Shown: positions 1-10,395, numbered from the stretch's first letter. The stretch: DNA of 64,000 nucleotides from CAITSH01 sp945892985 (GCA_945892985.1 CAMDDU010000001.1:1-64000), one strand, 5' to 3'. Program-made: numbers and translations. The notes: generated by a model not told the origin, from the letters alone.

Positions 1-325
1 TGAACACCAGATGCATCGAGTGACCTGCCTGCTCTCGCTGACATCTTCCAAGCCACGACAATGCTTCGCGGATCGCGTCGACCGTCGCACCGATGGGCTC
101 AGCCTTCACTTGCACGAGATCGATGTCTTCCGAATAGCGCAGCGGCTGCTTGAACAGCAGTTTGTGGATTGCCGTTCCTCCCCGGAACGCTATCTTGTCC
201 TTCAGCGCAGGCGCATTGAACAGGTCGCACAACGCGCGGCTGATGATCAGGTCCTGCTCGACCTGCCTCAAGTCCGGCCAGGGCGCCTTGACACTCCATG
301 CCTGCAGGAAGGCGCTGGGAATCAT
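1..325 (-). CDS. abiEii: AbiEii-family nucleotidyltransferase toxin, partial (C-terminus beyond left edge)
   Basis: Only the first 108 residues are in the window; the gene runs off the left edge. Translation from the ATG at 325 gives a protein starting MIPSAFLQAW, with the DNA polymerase-beta-like nucleotidyltransferase signature: FRGGT at residues 47-51 and SEDIDL at 65-70, whose two aspartates would bind metal. In AbiE systems this protein is the growth-arresting toxin of a type IV toxin-antitoxin pair that also gives phage resistance. The start overlaps the upstream antitoxin stop as ATGA, so the two are translationally coupled. The motif order and the partner gene make the family call firm; completeness and activity cannot be judged because the rest is missing. 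Confidence 0.9.
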   Translation of the reverse strand, partial: MIPSAFLQAWSVKAPWPDLRQVEQDLIISRALCDLFNAPALKDKIAFRGGTAIHKLLFKQPLRYSEDIDLVQVKAEPIGATVDAIREALSWLGRCQREQAGHSMHLVF

Positions 326-1140
326 TCTGCGACCTCCACCGTTTCATTGATCATGAGCTTCCACTTGGCGTTTCTCTCGTGAACCTGCGCCAGTGCTGCC
401 ACGATGGGTCTCACGGCGGGATCCAGAGACAGCGTCGTCTTGGCTTGCCTGACGAAGGGCTCCAGCGCACGGGCCTGGCGACCGTGACCCACCCGTTCGA
501 GCAAATAGCCGAGCCGGCGTACAGTCGAGTTTTCGTACGCGGCAGCCGCTTTTGCCAGCGTGCGCGGATTGGCCTTTGCGCCAATCTCCTTGGCGATATG
601 CGCGACGCCGTTGATGCCGGCCGCCTTGTGGAAGTAGCGTACGGAATCGAGCAGCGTCAGTTCGACGCCGGCCACCTTTGCGAAGCCGGCATCGCTCTTC
701 ATCTGACCGAGCAGCTCGGGCTTGTTGACTTGAGCAAATGCCTCGGGCATCTGATAGATGAACTGCAGGCGGTGACGACCCAGCTCGAAGTCACGCAACT
801 GCCTCGGGACGACGACCTGGAAGACCATGCTGGCCTGATGCGACGAGCCGTGGAATGCCGCCGCGCGCAGGAGCGAAATGCGGTAGTCGATACCTTGATG
901 CTTCATCAGCGGGTCGATCCACTTCACGGGGTCGGGCGAGCCGGCAATCTGGTCTTCGGGGCGCAGGATCAGATAGAAGCCGTGCCGGGGGGTCGCCAGC
1001 CGCTGCTTGCTGATTGCCCGCGTGAGCGCCGCGGCTAGTGCCTGCGGCTTCAGGCCCAGCGCAGCGGATGCATCATTCCGGGAGAAGCAGGCGCGACCGA
1101 GCCTGAGCAGATCGTCGAGGTAAGAATCGATGGAAGCCAT
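322..1140 (-). CDS. abiEi: AbiEi-type antitoxin / transcriptional regulator
   Basis: A 272-residue protein of the AbiEi antitoxin family. The N-terminal part (about residues 5-90) looks like the winged-helix domain used by AbiEi for DNA binding: it begins with a helix-rich stretch, has an LGLKPQALAAALTRAI recognition-like segment and then an RHGFYLI strand. The remainder is the C-terminal antitoxin domain. AbiEi proteins repress their own operon by binding inverted repeats in the promoter and neutralise AbiEii without stable contact. The next gene is the AbiEii toxin, overlapping by 4 nt. A promoter with a perfect 8-bp inverted repeat lies immediately upstream. The gene pair looks more GC-rich than guaA by eye, in keeping with transfer. 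Family call from sequence character and partner; no alignment was run. Confidence 0.88.
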   Translation of the reverse strand: MASIDSYLDDLLRLGRACFSRNDASAALGLKPQALAAALTRAISKQRLATPRHGFYLILRPEDQIAGSPDPVKWIDPLMKHQGIDYRISLLRAAAFHGSSHQASMVFQVVVPRQLRDFELGRHRLQFIYQMPEAFAQVNKPELLGQMKSDAGFAKVAGVELTLLDSVRYFHKAAGINGVAHIAKEIGAKANPRTLAKAAAAYENSTVRRLGYLLERVGHGRQARALEPFVRQAKTTLSLDPAVRPIVAALAQVHERNAKWKLMINETVEVAE

Positions 1141-1145
1141 GCCAT

Positions 1146-1182
1146 AACATACTCAAAACTAGACAAATAATCAATAGTTTTG
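1146..1182 (-). promoter_or_regulatory. abiE promoter with overlapping inverted repeat (probable operator)
   Basis: On the minus strand a -35 box TTGATT (1169-1174) and a -10 box TATGTT (1146-1151) are 17 bp apart. A perfect inverted repeat, CAAAACTA (1154-1161) and TAGTTTTG (1175-1182), with a 13-nt spacer covers the promoter spacer and the -35 box. The -10 box ends only 5 nt before the ATG at 1140, so the transcript would begin at or next to the start codon (leaderless). AbiEi regulators are known to bind inverted repeats in their own promoter; that this repeat is the operator is inferred. Confidence 0.7.
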
Positions 1183-1195
1183 CATATGATTTGGG

Positions 1196-2776
1196 CTACT
1201 CCCATTCAATGGTCGCCGGCGGTTTTCCTGAAATGTCATATACGACCCGGTTAATTCCACGCACCTCGTTGATGATTCGGTTTGAAACGCGTCCGAGCAG
1301 TTCATGCGGCAGGTGCGCCCAATCCGCGGTCATGAAATCCTGTGTCTGCACTGCACGAAGCGCGACGACGTACTCGTAGGTGCGGCCGTCGCCCATCACG
1401 CCGACCGATTTTACCGGTAAAAAAACAGCAAATGCCTGCGCTGTTTTTTCGTACCAAGATGCCCCGTCGACATCCTTGGTATTGCGCAATTCTTCAATGA
1501 AGATGGCATCGGCCCGTCGAAGCAAATCGGCGAACTCTTTTTTTACCTCGCCGAGAATGCGAACTCCAAGTCCGGGACCTGGGAAAGGATGACGGTAGAC
1601 CATGTCGTGCGGCAATCCCAATGCAACGCCCAATTCGCGCACCTCATCCTTGAACAGTTCGCGCAAGGGCTCGAGTAGATTGAGGTGCAGGGTGTCCGGC
1701 AGGCCGCCCACATTGTGATGTGATTTTATAGAGGTGGCTTTTTTCGACTTCGCACCGGCAGACTCGATCACATCCGGATAGATGGTTCCCTGCGCAAGCC
1801 ATTTGGCATTAGGGATCTTGGCAGATTCGCGCTGGAATACCTCAACAAATTCCTTGCCAATTATTTTTCGCTTCATCTCTGGATCGGCAACGCCTGACAG
1901 CATGCCCATAAATTGCGCCGTACCATCAACGTGAATAACTTTGACGCCTAAATTCTTCGCAAAGGTGGCCATGACTTGTTCGGCTTCATTTAACCGAAGA
2001 AGCCCGTGATCAACGAACACGCAGGTAAGCTGGGCGCCGATCGCACGGTGAATTAGTGCTGCCGCCACCGAGGAGTCGACACCGCCGGAAAGACCGAGGA
2101 TGACTTCCTCTTTACCTACTTGGCGACGAATTTTTTCGATGGCTTCGGTGACATAGTCGGGCATGTTCCAGTCGCCCTTGCTGCCGCAAATATCGATTAC
2201 GAAACGATGCAGCAAAGCCGCGCCCTGCTGCGTGTGAGTCACCTCAGGATGAAACTGAACCCCATAGAATCGGCGCGACTCATCGGCCATGCCCGCAATG
2301 GGGCACGAATCGGTCGAGGCCATCAATTTGAAGCCAGGTGGCAGTTCCGTCACCTTGTCGCCATGGCTCATCCAGACCTTGAGCATGCCGTGTCCCTCTG
2401 GCGTAACACTGTCTTGAATGTCACGCAGTAAGGCTGTATGCCCGCGCGCACGGACCGCCGCATAGCCAAATTCCCGTACTTTACCGGGCTCGACTTTGCC
2501 TCCCAATTGTTGCGCCATCGTCTGCATGCCATAGCAAATGCCAAGCACCGGTACGCCAAGCTCAAACACTGCTGCAGGGGCCCTGGCCGTCTCCTCCTCG
2601 TACGCTGACATATGGCTGCCAGAGAGGATCACCCCCTTTGCGCCAAAGCCGCGCACAAGATCATCGGCAAGGTCGTAGCCGTGAATCTCGCAATACACCC
2701 CTGTCTCGCGCACGCGTCGGGCGATCAGCTGCGTGACCTGTGAGCCAAAATCGAGAATCAATATCTTGTCGTGCAT
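1196..2776 (-). CDS. guaA: GMP synthase (glutamine-hydrolysing)
   Basis: Converts XMP, ATP and glutamine to GMP, the last step of guanine nucleotide synthesis. The 526 residues match the usual length. The class I amidotransferase half has the nucleophile Cys81 in GICYGMQ and the His176/Glu178 pair in FHPE; the ATP-pyrophosphatase half has the P-loop SGGVDSS at residues 230-236; the C-terminal dimerisation part ends in the conserved PATIEWE. The ATG at 2776 has AGGAA six bases upstream. guaB lies 74 nt upstream on the same strand, so the two form the guaBA operon. The 3' end of guaA is a known integration site for genomic islands, and here it is followed after 55 bp by an AbiE toxin-antitoxin pair. 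Confidence 0.98.
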   Translation of the reverse strand: MHDKILILDFGSQVTQLIARRVRETGVYCEIHGYDLADDLVRGFGAKGVILSGSHMSAYEEETARAPAAVFELGVPVLGICYGMQTMAQQLGGKVEPGKVREFGYAAVRARGHTALLRDIQDSVTPEGHGMLKVWMSHGDKVTELPPGFKLMASTDSCPIAGMADESRRFYGVQFHPEVTHTQQGAALLHRFVIDICGSKGDWNMPDYVTEAIEKIRRQVGKEEVILGLSGGVDSSVAAALIHRAIGAQLTCVFVDHGLLRLNEAEQVMATFAKNLGVKVIHVDGTAQFMGMLSGVADPEMKRKIIGKEFVEVFQRESAKIPNAKWLAQGTIYPDVIESAGAKSKKATSIKSHHNVGGLPDTLHLNLLEPLRELFKDEVRELGVALGLPHDMVYRHPFPGPGLGVRILGEVKKEFADLLRRADAIFIEELRNTKDVDGASWYEKTAQAFAVFLPVKSVGVMGDGRTYEYVVALRAVQTQDFMTADWAHLPHELLGRVSNRIINEVRGINRVVYDISGKPPATIEWE

Positions 2777-2849
2777 CCGGATTCCTGAAAGTTAAAAGGC
2801 CGCTCGCACGGAAACGCGCGACCGGCCTGGTCTTCAAAACAATAGCGCA

Positions 2850-4310
2850 TCAGTCGATCTGGTAATTCGGCGCCTCTTTGACGATCTGAACGTCATGCAC
2901 ATGTGATTCACGCATTCCCGCCGATGTAATCTGGACGAATTCTGTTTTAGTGCGCATTTCTTCGATCGTGGCGCAACCGCAGTAACCCATGCTGGCTCGC
3001 AATCCACCCACCATCTGATACAGAATCGACAGCACGCTGCCTTTGTAGGGAACCCTGCCCTCGATGCCTTCAGGAACAAGTTTGTCAGCATTGTTGGCGG
3101 GATCCTGGAAATAGCGGTCGGCGGCGCCATCCTGCATGGCACCAATCGATCCCATACCGCGGTAGAGTTTGTAGGAACGTCCTTGGTATAAGACGATTTC
3201 TCCCGGAGCCTCTTCGGTTCCGGCAAACATGCTGCCCATCATGACGCAATTGGCTCCGGCTGCAATCGCTTTGGCGACGTCTCCGGAATAGCGGATTCCG
3301 CCATCGGCAATCAGCGGAACGCCGATGGCGTCGAGCGCCGCATGTACATTCTGAACCGCGGTAATTTGCGGGACGCCAACGCCGGCGACGATGCGGGTCG
3401 TGCAGATTGATCCGGGGCCGATGCCGACCTTGACGCCATCAGCACCGTGATCGACCAACGCCTTCGCGGCAGAGGTGGTGGCAATATTGCCGCCGATCAC
3501 CTCTATCTGGGGGAAGGTTCTTTTGACCCACTGCACCCGGTCAAGCACGCCTTGCGCGTGGCCGTGTGCGGTATCGACAACGACCACATCCACGCCGGCT
3601 TCCACAAGTCGCTGCACCCTCTCCTCGGTTCCTTCTCCCACACCCACCGCAGCACCGACCCGCAGTTTGCCCTGCTCATCCTTGCATGCGTTGGGGTGTT
3701 CTGTTGCTTTGAGAATGTCTTTTACTGTTACCAAGCCGCGTAACTCAAAGGAATCGTTTACCACGAGCACGCGCTCAAGACGGTGCTTATGAAGCAAGGC
3801 GCGGGATTCTTCAGGACTGGCGCCCTCCTTGACGAATACGAGACGCTCTTTGGGCGTCATGATGGCACGGACGGGTGCATCCAAGTCGGTTTCGAAACGC
3901 GAGTCACGGTTCGTGACCATGCCGACGACCTTGCCATGCTCGACAACCGGGAAGCCGGAGACTTTATGTTGCTGTGTCAGCGCAAGCAACTGCCTCACCG
4001 TTATATCAGGAGAGACCGTCATCGGATCTTTTAGCAGACCGGATTCAAAGCGCTTGACCTTGAGCACTTCCGCCGCTTGCTGCTTGGAGGTGAGATTTTT
4101 ATGGACAATGCCAATGCCCCCTTCTTGCGCAATGGCAATGGCCAGTCGCGATTCTGTGACCGTATCCATGGCAGCGGATACCAGCGGTATGTTGAGACTG
4201 ATTCTGCGCGTTAGGCGGGTTTTCAGACTGACATCGCGAGGCAACACCGTGGAATGGGCCGGGACGAGCAAAACATCGTCAAAGGTTAGGGCTTTTTGTA
4301 TGACGCGCAT
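2850..4310 (-). CDS. guaB: Inosine-5'-monophosphate dehydrogenase
   Basis: Oxidises IMP to XMP with NAD+, the committed step toward GMP. The 486 residues match the bacterial enzyme. The TIM-barrel core begins at residue 1 and resumes after a pair of CBS domains (about residues 95-205). The catalytic Cys303 lies in GPGSICTTR, and the mobile flap region with YRGMGSIGAM follows. It is the first gene of guaBA, with a clear promoter 24 nt upstream of the ATG and a short leader. No purine-repressor operator could be recognised; the divergent promoter region does contain a 7-bp dyad spanning both promoters. Confidence 0.98.
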   Translation of the reverse strand: MRVIQKALTFDDVLLVPAHSTVLPRDVSLKTRLTRRISLNIPLVSAAMDTVTESRLAIAIAQEGGIGIVHKNLTSKQQAAEVLKVKRFESGLLKDPMTVSPDITVRQLLALTQQHKVSGFPVVEHGKVVGMVTNRDSRFETDLDAPVRAIMTPKERLVFVKEGASPEESRALLHKHRLERVLVVNDSFELRGLVTVKDILKATEHPNACKDEQGKLRVGAAVGVGEGTEERVQRLVEAGVDVVVVDTAHGHAQGVLDRVQWVKRTFPQIEVIGGNIATTSAAKALVDHGADGVKVGIGPGSICTTRIVAGVGVPQITAVQNVHAALDAIGVPLIADGGIRYSGDVAKAIAAGANCVMMGSMFAGTEEAPGEIVLYQGRSYKLYRGMGSIGAMQDGAADRYFQDPANNADKLVPEGIEGRVPYKGSVLSILYQMVGGLRASMGYCGCATIEEMRTKTEFVQITSAGMRESHVHDVQIVKEAPNYQID

Positions 4311-4333
4311 AAGACCTCTGGACGCAAAGCAGC

Positions 4334-4362
4334 ATTATACGCGAGGGCTCAATTGACGTAAA
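4334..4362 (-). promoter_or_regulatory. guaBA promoter
   Basis: Minus-strand -10 box TATAAT (4334-4339) and -35 box TTTACG (4357-4362) with a 17-bp spacer. Transcription would start near 4327, giving a leader of roughly 17 nt before guaB. Its -35 box overlaps the left arm (4353-4359, TTGACGT) of a dyad whose right arm (4389-4395, ACGTCAA) lies in the divergent promoter. Confidence 0.72.
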
Positions 4363-4378
4363 TAACAGACTGATTTCA

Positions 4379-4407
4379 TTGACTAGTAACGTCAAAACCA
4401 TTATGTT
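4379..4407 (+). promoter_or_regulatory. Promoter of the DUF4124 protein gene
   Basis: -35 TTGACT (4379-4384) and -10 TATGTT (4402-4407), 17-bp spacer, about 29 nt before the ATG at 4436. It sits back to back with the guaB promoter; the two -35 boxes are 16 bp apart. Its position shows that an in-frame start further upstream at 4379 cannot be the real one. Confidence 0.62.
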
Positions 4408-4435
4408 GCCCCACTCCATTAGCGAGGACAAATCC

Positions 4436-4951
4436 ATGAAACGAAGCGGATTTTTTCTATTTTTACTATGCCTGGCGCTTCCCGCTCATGCCCAGCTATA
4501 CAAGTGGGTGGATGCCAATGGCAAAGTCCAGTACACGGATAAACCGCCGCCGGCGGGAGCAAAAGCCGAGGTCTTAAAAAACCGTTCGAGCAGCATTTCC
4601 GGGCCCACCGATCCCGGCGCAAACGGAACTAAAGCCGCCACCAAAAGCGATGCCAAATCGCCCGCAGCTGAAAAGCCGTCGCGCCCCCTCACTGCGGCTG
4701 AGCAGGAACAAGCCTTCCGCAAGCGCAAACTCGATGAAGCTGATGTGCAGAAAAAGGCTCAGGACAAACAGGCGCAAGACACCCAAAAAACGGAAAACTG
4801 CACGACGGTTAAGAATCAGGTCATCACGCTGGAAGCCGGCGGTAGGCAACAGCGGCTTGACGCCAAGGGCGAGCGCTATTTCCTTGATGAGCAACAAATT
4901 CAGACTGAGCTTGCAAAAGCCCGTCAACAGGTCAGCACGTTCTGCAATTAG
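4436..4951 (+). CDS. DUF4124 domain-containing secreted protein
   Basis: A 171-residue exported protein of unknown function. It starts with a signal peptide (residues 1-19: two basic residues, a Phe/Leu core, cleavage after PAHA), followed by the DUF4124 signature LYKWVDANGKVQYTDKPPP. The middle is a Lys/Ala/Glu-rich, probably coiled or disordered stretch, and the end carries two cysteines (NCTTV and the final FCN) that could form a disulfide in the periplasm. The ATG at 4436 is preceded by GAGGA at 7 nt. DUF4124 proteins are common and usually scattered in beta- and gammaproteobacteria; no role can be assigned. The last codons overlap the convergent ratB gene by 4 nt. Confidence 0.9.
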   Translation: MKRSGFFLFLLCLALPAHAQLYKWVDANGKVQYTDKPPPAGAKAEVLKNRSSSISGPTDPGANGTKAATKSDAKSPAAEKPSRPLTAAEQEQAFRKRKLDEADVQKKAQDKQAQDTQKTENCTTVKNQVITLEAGGRQQRLDAKGERYFLDEQQIQTELAKARQQVSTFCN

Positions 4952-5232
4952 CGCGCCAGGACCCTGGCTCGGGCACGTCTGACAGCCTTCGGGTCGGCTA
5001 TTAGCGGGCTGTAAATTTCAACCCGGTCATTGCTCTTTAATATCTGGGATAACAATACCAGCCTACCGTAGATACCCACGCGACCACTTAGGTCAGCCAA
5101 ATCCAAATAGGTTTGAGGAAGTAGTCCACTTTGGAGGATAGCGCTTTCGACCGTACTCCCGCATGCGACCTGGAGCTTCACTGCCCTGAGAACTCCACAT
5201 GAAGCCGCGATAACCTCTATGTCGATATTCAT
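4948..5232 (-). CDS. ratB: RatB / RnfH family ubiquitin-fold protein
   Basis: A 94-residue member of the RnfH (UPF0125) family: a beta-grasp, ubiquitin-like fold with no known catalytic activity. The family features visible are the VESAILQSGLL helix, the VGIYGRLV strand, the DRVEIYSPL strand and the DPKAVRRARA tail. It nearly always sits next to RatA, as here, where ratA ends 4 nt into its start. In Escherichia coli the pair was reported as a toxin-antitoxin module, but RatA is also a Coq10-like lipid-binding protein, so that role is uncertain. It converges with the DUF4124 gene with a 4-nt overlap. Confidence 0.88.
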   Translation of the reverse strand: MNIDIEVIAASCGVLRAVKLQVACGSTVESAILQSGLLPQTYLDLADLSGRVGIYGRLVLLSQILKSNDRVEIYSPLIADPKAVRRARARVLAR

Positions 5233-5666
5233 TTTCCGTACAACGCCTCTGCCCGCTTTACAAAGGCCTCAACAAAGGTACTAGCAATATGGTTAAAGAC
5301 TGGACCGACAAGCTTGCCCAGCAGTGGGCTTGCGAATAGGTAATTCAGTCGGAACTCGATTTTGCACGCGCCTTCGTTCAATGCGGTGAATCGCCATATC
5401 CCGTCCAGGCAGCTGAATGGACCGCGAACGAGCTGCATTGAGATAAGTAGAGGTGGGGTCTGGCTGTTGCGTGTGGTGAACTGCTGCCGCACGCCGCGGT
5501 AGTTTAGATGGATTGTGGCGGTGACCTCTGCCGGGACGCGCATTTCGACGTCCACAGCTTCACACCAGGGCAAAAACTCTGGATAACGCTCTATCTCGGC
5601 GACTAACGCATATATCTGTTCTGCGCTGTAACCGACCAGCACTGAACGCTCAACCGTGACCATCAT
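5229..5666 (-). CDS. ratA: RatA / Coq10-like START-domain protein
   Basis: A 145-residue SRPBCC (START-like) protein filling the whole domain. The hallmarks are YSAEQIYALVAEIERYPEFLPWC near the N-terminus, a run of beta strands through FTTRNSQTP and GPFSCLDGIWRF, and a long C-terminal helix (FVEAFVKRAEALYG). Coq10-type members bind ubiquinone; RatA of E. coli was described as a 50S-binding inhibitor of 70S formation. Two adjacent ATGs (5666 and 5663) are possible starts; the second is better spaced from AGG. The stop overlaps ratB, so they form a two-gene unit divergent from smpB. In this genus group the order ratB-ratA-smpB is common. Confidence 0.88.
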   Translation of the reverse strand: MMVTVERSVLVGYSAEQIYALVAEIERYPEFLPWCEAVDVEMRVPAEVTATIHLNYRGVRQQFTTRNSQTPPLLISMQLVRGPFSCLDGIWRFTALNEGACKIEFRLNYLFASPLLGKLVGPVFNHIASTFVEAFVKRAEALYGK

Positions 5667-5799
5667 GTACCTGTAAAATCATCCGTACCCCCTCAAGGGT
5701 ACCTTCCGCCCCTTCCGTTCGTTCGGGTGGGTGCGAAACACATGTACGCCATGACAAAAATCCAGGCGTCCATTTCAAAAGGTCAGTCAAATAGCCGCC

Positions 5800-6252
5800 A
5801 TGAGCATTGCGCAAAACAAAAAAGCATTTCACGATTACTTCATCGAAGATCGCTATGAGGCCGGCCTCGTATTGCAAGGCTGGGAGGCCAAGGCAATCAG
5901 GGCCGGTCGGGCGCAACTGAAGGAAGCTTACGTCATTGTCAGGGATGGGGAAATTTTCCTTATCGGTGCACATATAGGCGCACTACCAACGGCGTCTACG
6001 CATATCAGCCCCGAAGCCACTCGAACGCGCAAGCTGCTTTTGCATGCGGATGAGATCAAGAAGTTGATTGGTAAAACTGCGCAACAGGGCTATACGCTGG
6101 TGCCCCTGGATCTGCATTATGTTCGCGGACGCATCAAACTGGCGGTAGGTTTGGCCAAGGGGAAAAAGCAGCATGACAGGCGCCAGGACGAAAAAACACG
6201 CGACTGGGAGCGGGAGAAACAAAGACTCATGCGGACAAAAAACAAGACATGA
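5800..6252 (+). CDS. smpB: SsrA-binding protein SmpB
   Basis: Binds tmRNA and brings it to stalled ribosomes in trans-translation. The 150 residues match the family: an OB-fold core (HDYFIEDRYEAGLVLQGWEAKAIRAGRAQL) with the conserved ARG region, then the basic C-terminal tail (GKKQHDRRQDEKTRDWEREKQRLM) that folds into a helix in the ribosomal decoding site. It diverges from ratA with a 133-nt gap that contains a small GTACCC/GGGTAC hairpin (5685-5702), and converges with ppsA at a 31-nt distance. No strong Shine-Dalgarno is seen before the ATG. The ssrA RNA gene itself is not in this window. Confidence 0.97.
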   Translation: MSIAQNKKAFHDYFIEDRYEAGLVLQGWEAKAIRAGRAQLKEAYVIVRDGEIFLIGAHIGALPTASTHISPEATRTRKLLLHADEIKKLIGKTAQQGYTLVPLDLHYVRGRIKLAVGLAKGKKQHDRRQDEKTRDWEREKQRLMRTKNKT

Positions 6253-6283
6253 GTTAGACATTCGCACTGCCCCACCTTAAACC

Positions 6284-8665
<2,382 letters not shown>

Positions 8666-8686
8666 GAGATAACTTCCCAGAACGGG

Positions 8687-8715
8687 TTGATTGATGCGGA
8701 TAAACTCTATATTTT
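8687..8715 (+). promoter_or_regulatory. Putative ppsR promoter
   Basis: -35 TTGATT (8687-8692) and -10 TATTTT (8710-8715) with a 17-bp spacer, about 48 nt before the chosen start of ppsR. The -10 box is a weak match, so this is tentative. Confidence 0.4.
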
Positions 8716-8763
8716 ACCGGCTTAGCTGATGTTGCGCAGCACAAACCCGAAGTAAGGATGGTC

Positions 8764-9591
8764 ATGCCAGACAAACACCGCACGATTTTCTTTGTTTCCG
8801 ATGGCACTGGCATTACCGCCGAAATGCTTGGGCACAGCCTGTTAAGTCAATTTGAGGACATCAAATTCAATCAGGAGACGATTCCCTTCGTCGACAGCGC
8901 GGAAAAAGCGCAAGTTGCTCTCGAAAGAATTGCCCAGGCTGCGCGGTTAGGCAACGGTAGGCCAATTGTTTTTACGAGTCTCGTTAACAACGCCGTTCGG
9001 GCGAGCCTGCGTGGTGCGGATGCTCTCGTTCTTGATTTTTTCGAGACTTTCATTGACCCTCTCGAGCACGAGTTAGGTCAAAAATCGACCCACACGATTG
9101 GCCGATCTCACAGCGCGACTGATAAAAAAGAATATCAGCACCGCATCGAAGCAGTAAACTTCGCACTGGCGCATGATGATGGGCAATCCAACCGTGAGCT
9201 CGCGAAAGCCGATGTGATTTTGGTTGGGGTTTCCCGCAGCGGGAAGACTCCAACAAGCCTTTATCTAGCCCTGCAGTTTGGCGTACGCGCAGCGAACTAC
9301 CCGCTTATTCCTGAAGATTTCGAGAGGAATAGCCTGCCGGCTTCTCTCCTTCCCTTTAGAGATAAATTATTCGGCCTGACCATAATCGCTGAACGTCTGG
9401 CGGAAATTCGTAAGGAACGGCGTCCAAACAGCAAATATGCCGAACTTTTAAATTGTCGTCGAGAAGTGGAGCAAGCCGAGACATTGATGCGCAGAGAGGG
9501 AATTCGCTGGTTGAATTCGACGACTAAATCGATCGAAGAAATTTCGACGACCATACTGCAGGAAATCGGATTGCAGCGCCGGGTGTACTGA
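8764..9591 (+). CDS. ppsR: PEP synthase regulatory protein (bifunctional kinase/pyrophosphorylase)
   Basis: A 275-residue DUF299 protein. It phosphorylates a threonine of PEP synthase with ADP to switch it off, and removes the phosphate with inorganic phosphate to switch it on. The P-loop GVSRSGKT is at residues 155-162, and the family's opening FVSDGTGITAE is at 10-20. The ATG at 8764 is preferred over the ATG at 8758 because AAGGA is 5 nt before the former but directly abuts the latter. It is transcribed away from ppsA, its target, which sits next door. The gene converges with trmH. Confidence 0.95.
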   Translation: MPDKHRTIFFVSDGTGITAEMLGHSLLSQFEDIKFNQETIPFVDSAEKAQVALERIAQAARLGNGRPIVFTSLVNNAVRASLRGADALVLDFFETFIDPLEHELGQKSTHTIGRSHSATDKKEYQHRIEAVNFALAHDDGQSNRELAKADVILVGVSRSGKTPTSLYLALQFGVRAANYPLIPEDFERNSLPASLLPFRDKLFGLTIIAERLAEIRKERRPNSKYAELLNCRREVEQAETLMRREGIRWLNSTTKSIEEISTTILQEIGLQRRVY

Positions 9592-9614
9592 GTTAAGCGC
9601 CCTAGTTGACGGTA

Positions 9615-10391
9615 TTAACGTCGTTGCCTGGTCTGTTCAAAAAGACATATCGCGGCCGCCGCGGCAACATTGAGTGATTCCGATCTGCCAGGCATTGGGA
9701 TATGGACACGGGTGTCCGCCGCTTGCATCAAAACCGGTGACACACCAGCGCCCTCGTTTCCGAATATCCATGAAACCGGCCCATGCAATTTTGTCTCAAA
9801 AAGTGACGTGCCTCCGGCAACATCTGTGGCGAGTGCCAGCCCGTCCCTACGGACGAGTAAATCGGGAAGACTAATGTTCTCGTATATAGCGAGCTTGAAA
9901 TGGGCGCCCATTCCCGCGCGGAGAACCTTCGGTGACCATGCAAAAATCGACTTATGTGATAAAAAAATCTCCGTAATACCGGCAGCCGCAGCGCTTCGCA
10001 GTATCGACCCGAGATTTCCCGGATCCTGAATTTCCTCCAGCAGAACAGCATCACCAACCCGGTTTGGCGGAGTCAAGGGCGGCGGGGTGCTGACCAAGGC
10101 CATTATTCCTGTGGGCGTTACCACTTGTGCGACGGAGTCAAATAACCCATCTGCCAGAACATACGTATGCTCTGCTGCGTATGTGCCAACAAGCCCACGG
10201 ACTTCAGCTGTTTCCAGATTTGAATCCCTGAAAATTAGCGCCTGCGCTGTCTGCCCACTGGCGGCATAGGCTTGAATCAGGTGAATCCCATCTAGAATGG
10301 TGCTACTTGACTGGCGCCTCGCACGCGATGAGCCCGCGAGCTTAACGAGGGATTTGTAAAAGGCGTTATCTCGCGATTGAATTTTTTTCAA
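9615..10391 (-). CDS. TrmH/SpoU-family RNA 2'-O-methyltransferase
   Basis: A 258-residue SPOUT-class methyltransferase using S-adenosylmethionine. The three trefoil-knot motifs are visible: EEIQDPGNLGSILRSAAAAGI (about 117-137), IFGNEGAGVSP (about 212-222) and PMPGRSESLNVAAAAAICLFE (about 232-252). An N-terminal L30e-like substrate-binding domain occupies residues 1-105. The architecture resembles RlmB (23S rRNA Gm2251) and the related YfiF/TsnR proteins; which ribose is methylated cannot be decided here. It is the last gene of the rpsB-to-rnhB block, 4 nt after the rnhB stop. Earlier members of the block are envelope genes, so it is a co-transcribed passenger rather than a pathway partner. 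Confidence 0.9.
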   Translation of the reverse strand: MKKIQSRDNAFYKSLVKLAGSSRARRQSSSTILDGIHLIQAYAASGQTAQALIFRDSNLETAEVRGLVGTYAAEHTYVLADGLFDSVAQVVTPTGIMALVSTPPPLTPPNRVGDAVLLEEIQDPGNLGSILRSAAAAGITEIFLSHKSIFAWSPKVLRAGMGAHFKLAIYENISLPDLLVRRDGLALATDVAGGTSLFETKLHGPVSWIFGNEGAGVSPVLMQAADTRVHIPMPGRSESLNVAAAAAICLFEQTRQRR

Positions 10392-10395
10392 GGGT

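Noticed and set aside
298..1038. Open frame of 246 codons on the plus strand over abiEi
   Set aside because: Shadow of the AbiEi gene; the minus-strand product has a promoter, family character and a coupled partner.
4948..5666. ratBA as a true toxin-antitoxin module
   Set aside because: The pair is a conserved Coq10-like and RnfH-like core locus; nothing in the sequence favours a toxin role here.
5685..5702. GTACCC/GGGTAC hairpin between ratA and smpB as a terminator
   Set aside because: No T-run on either side and the flanking genes diverge, so termination is not expected there.
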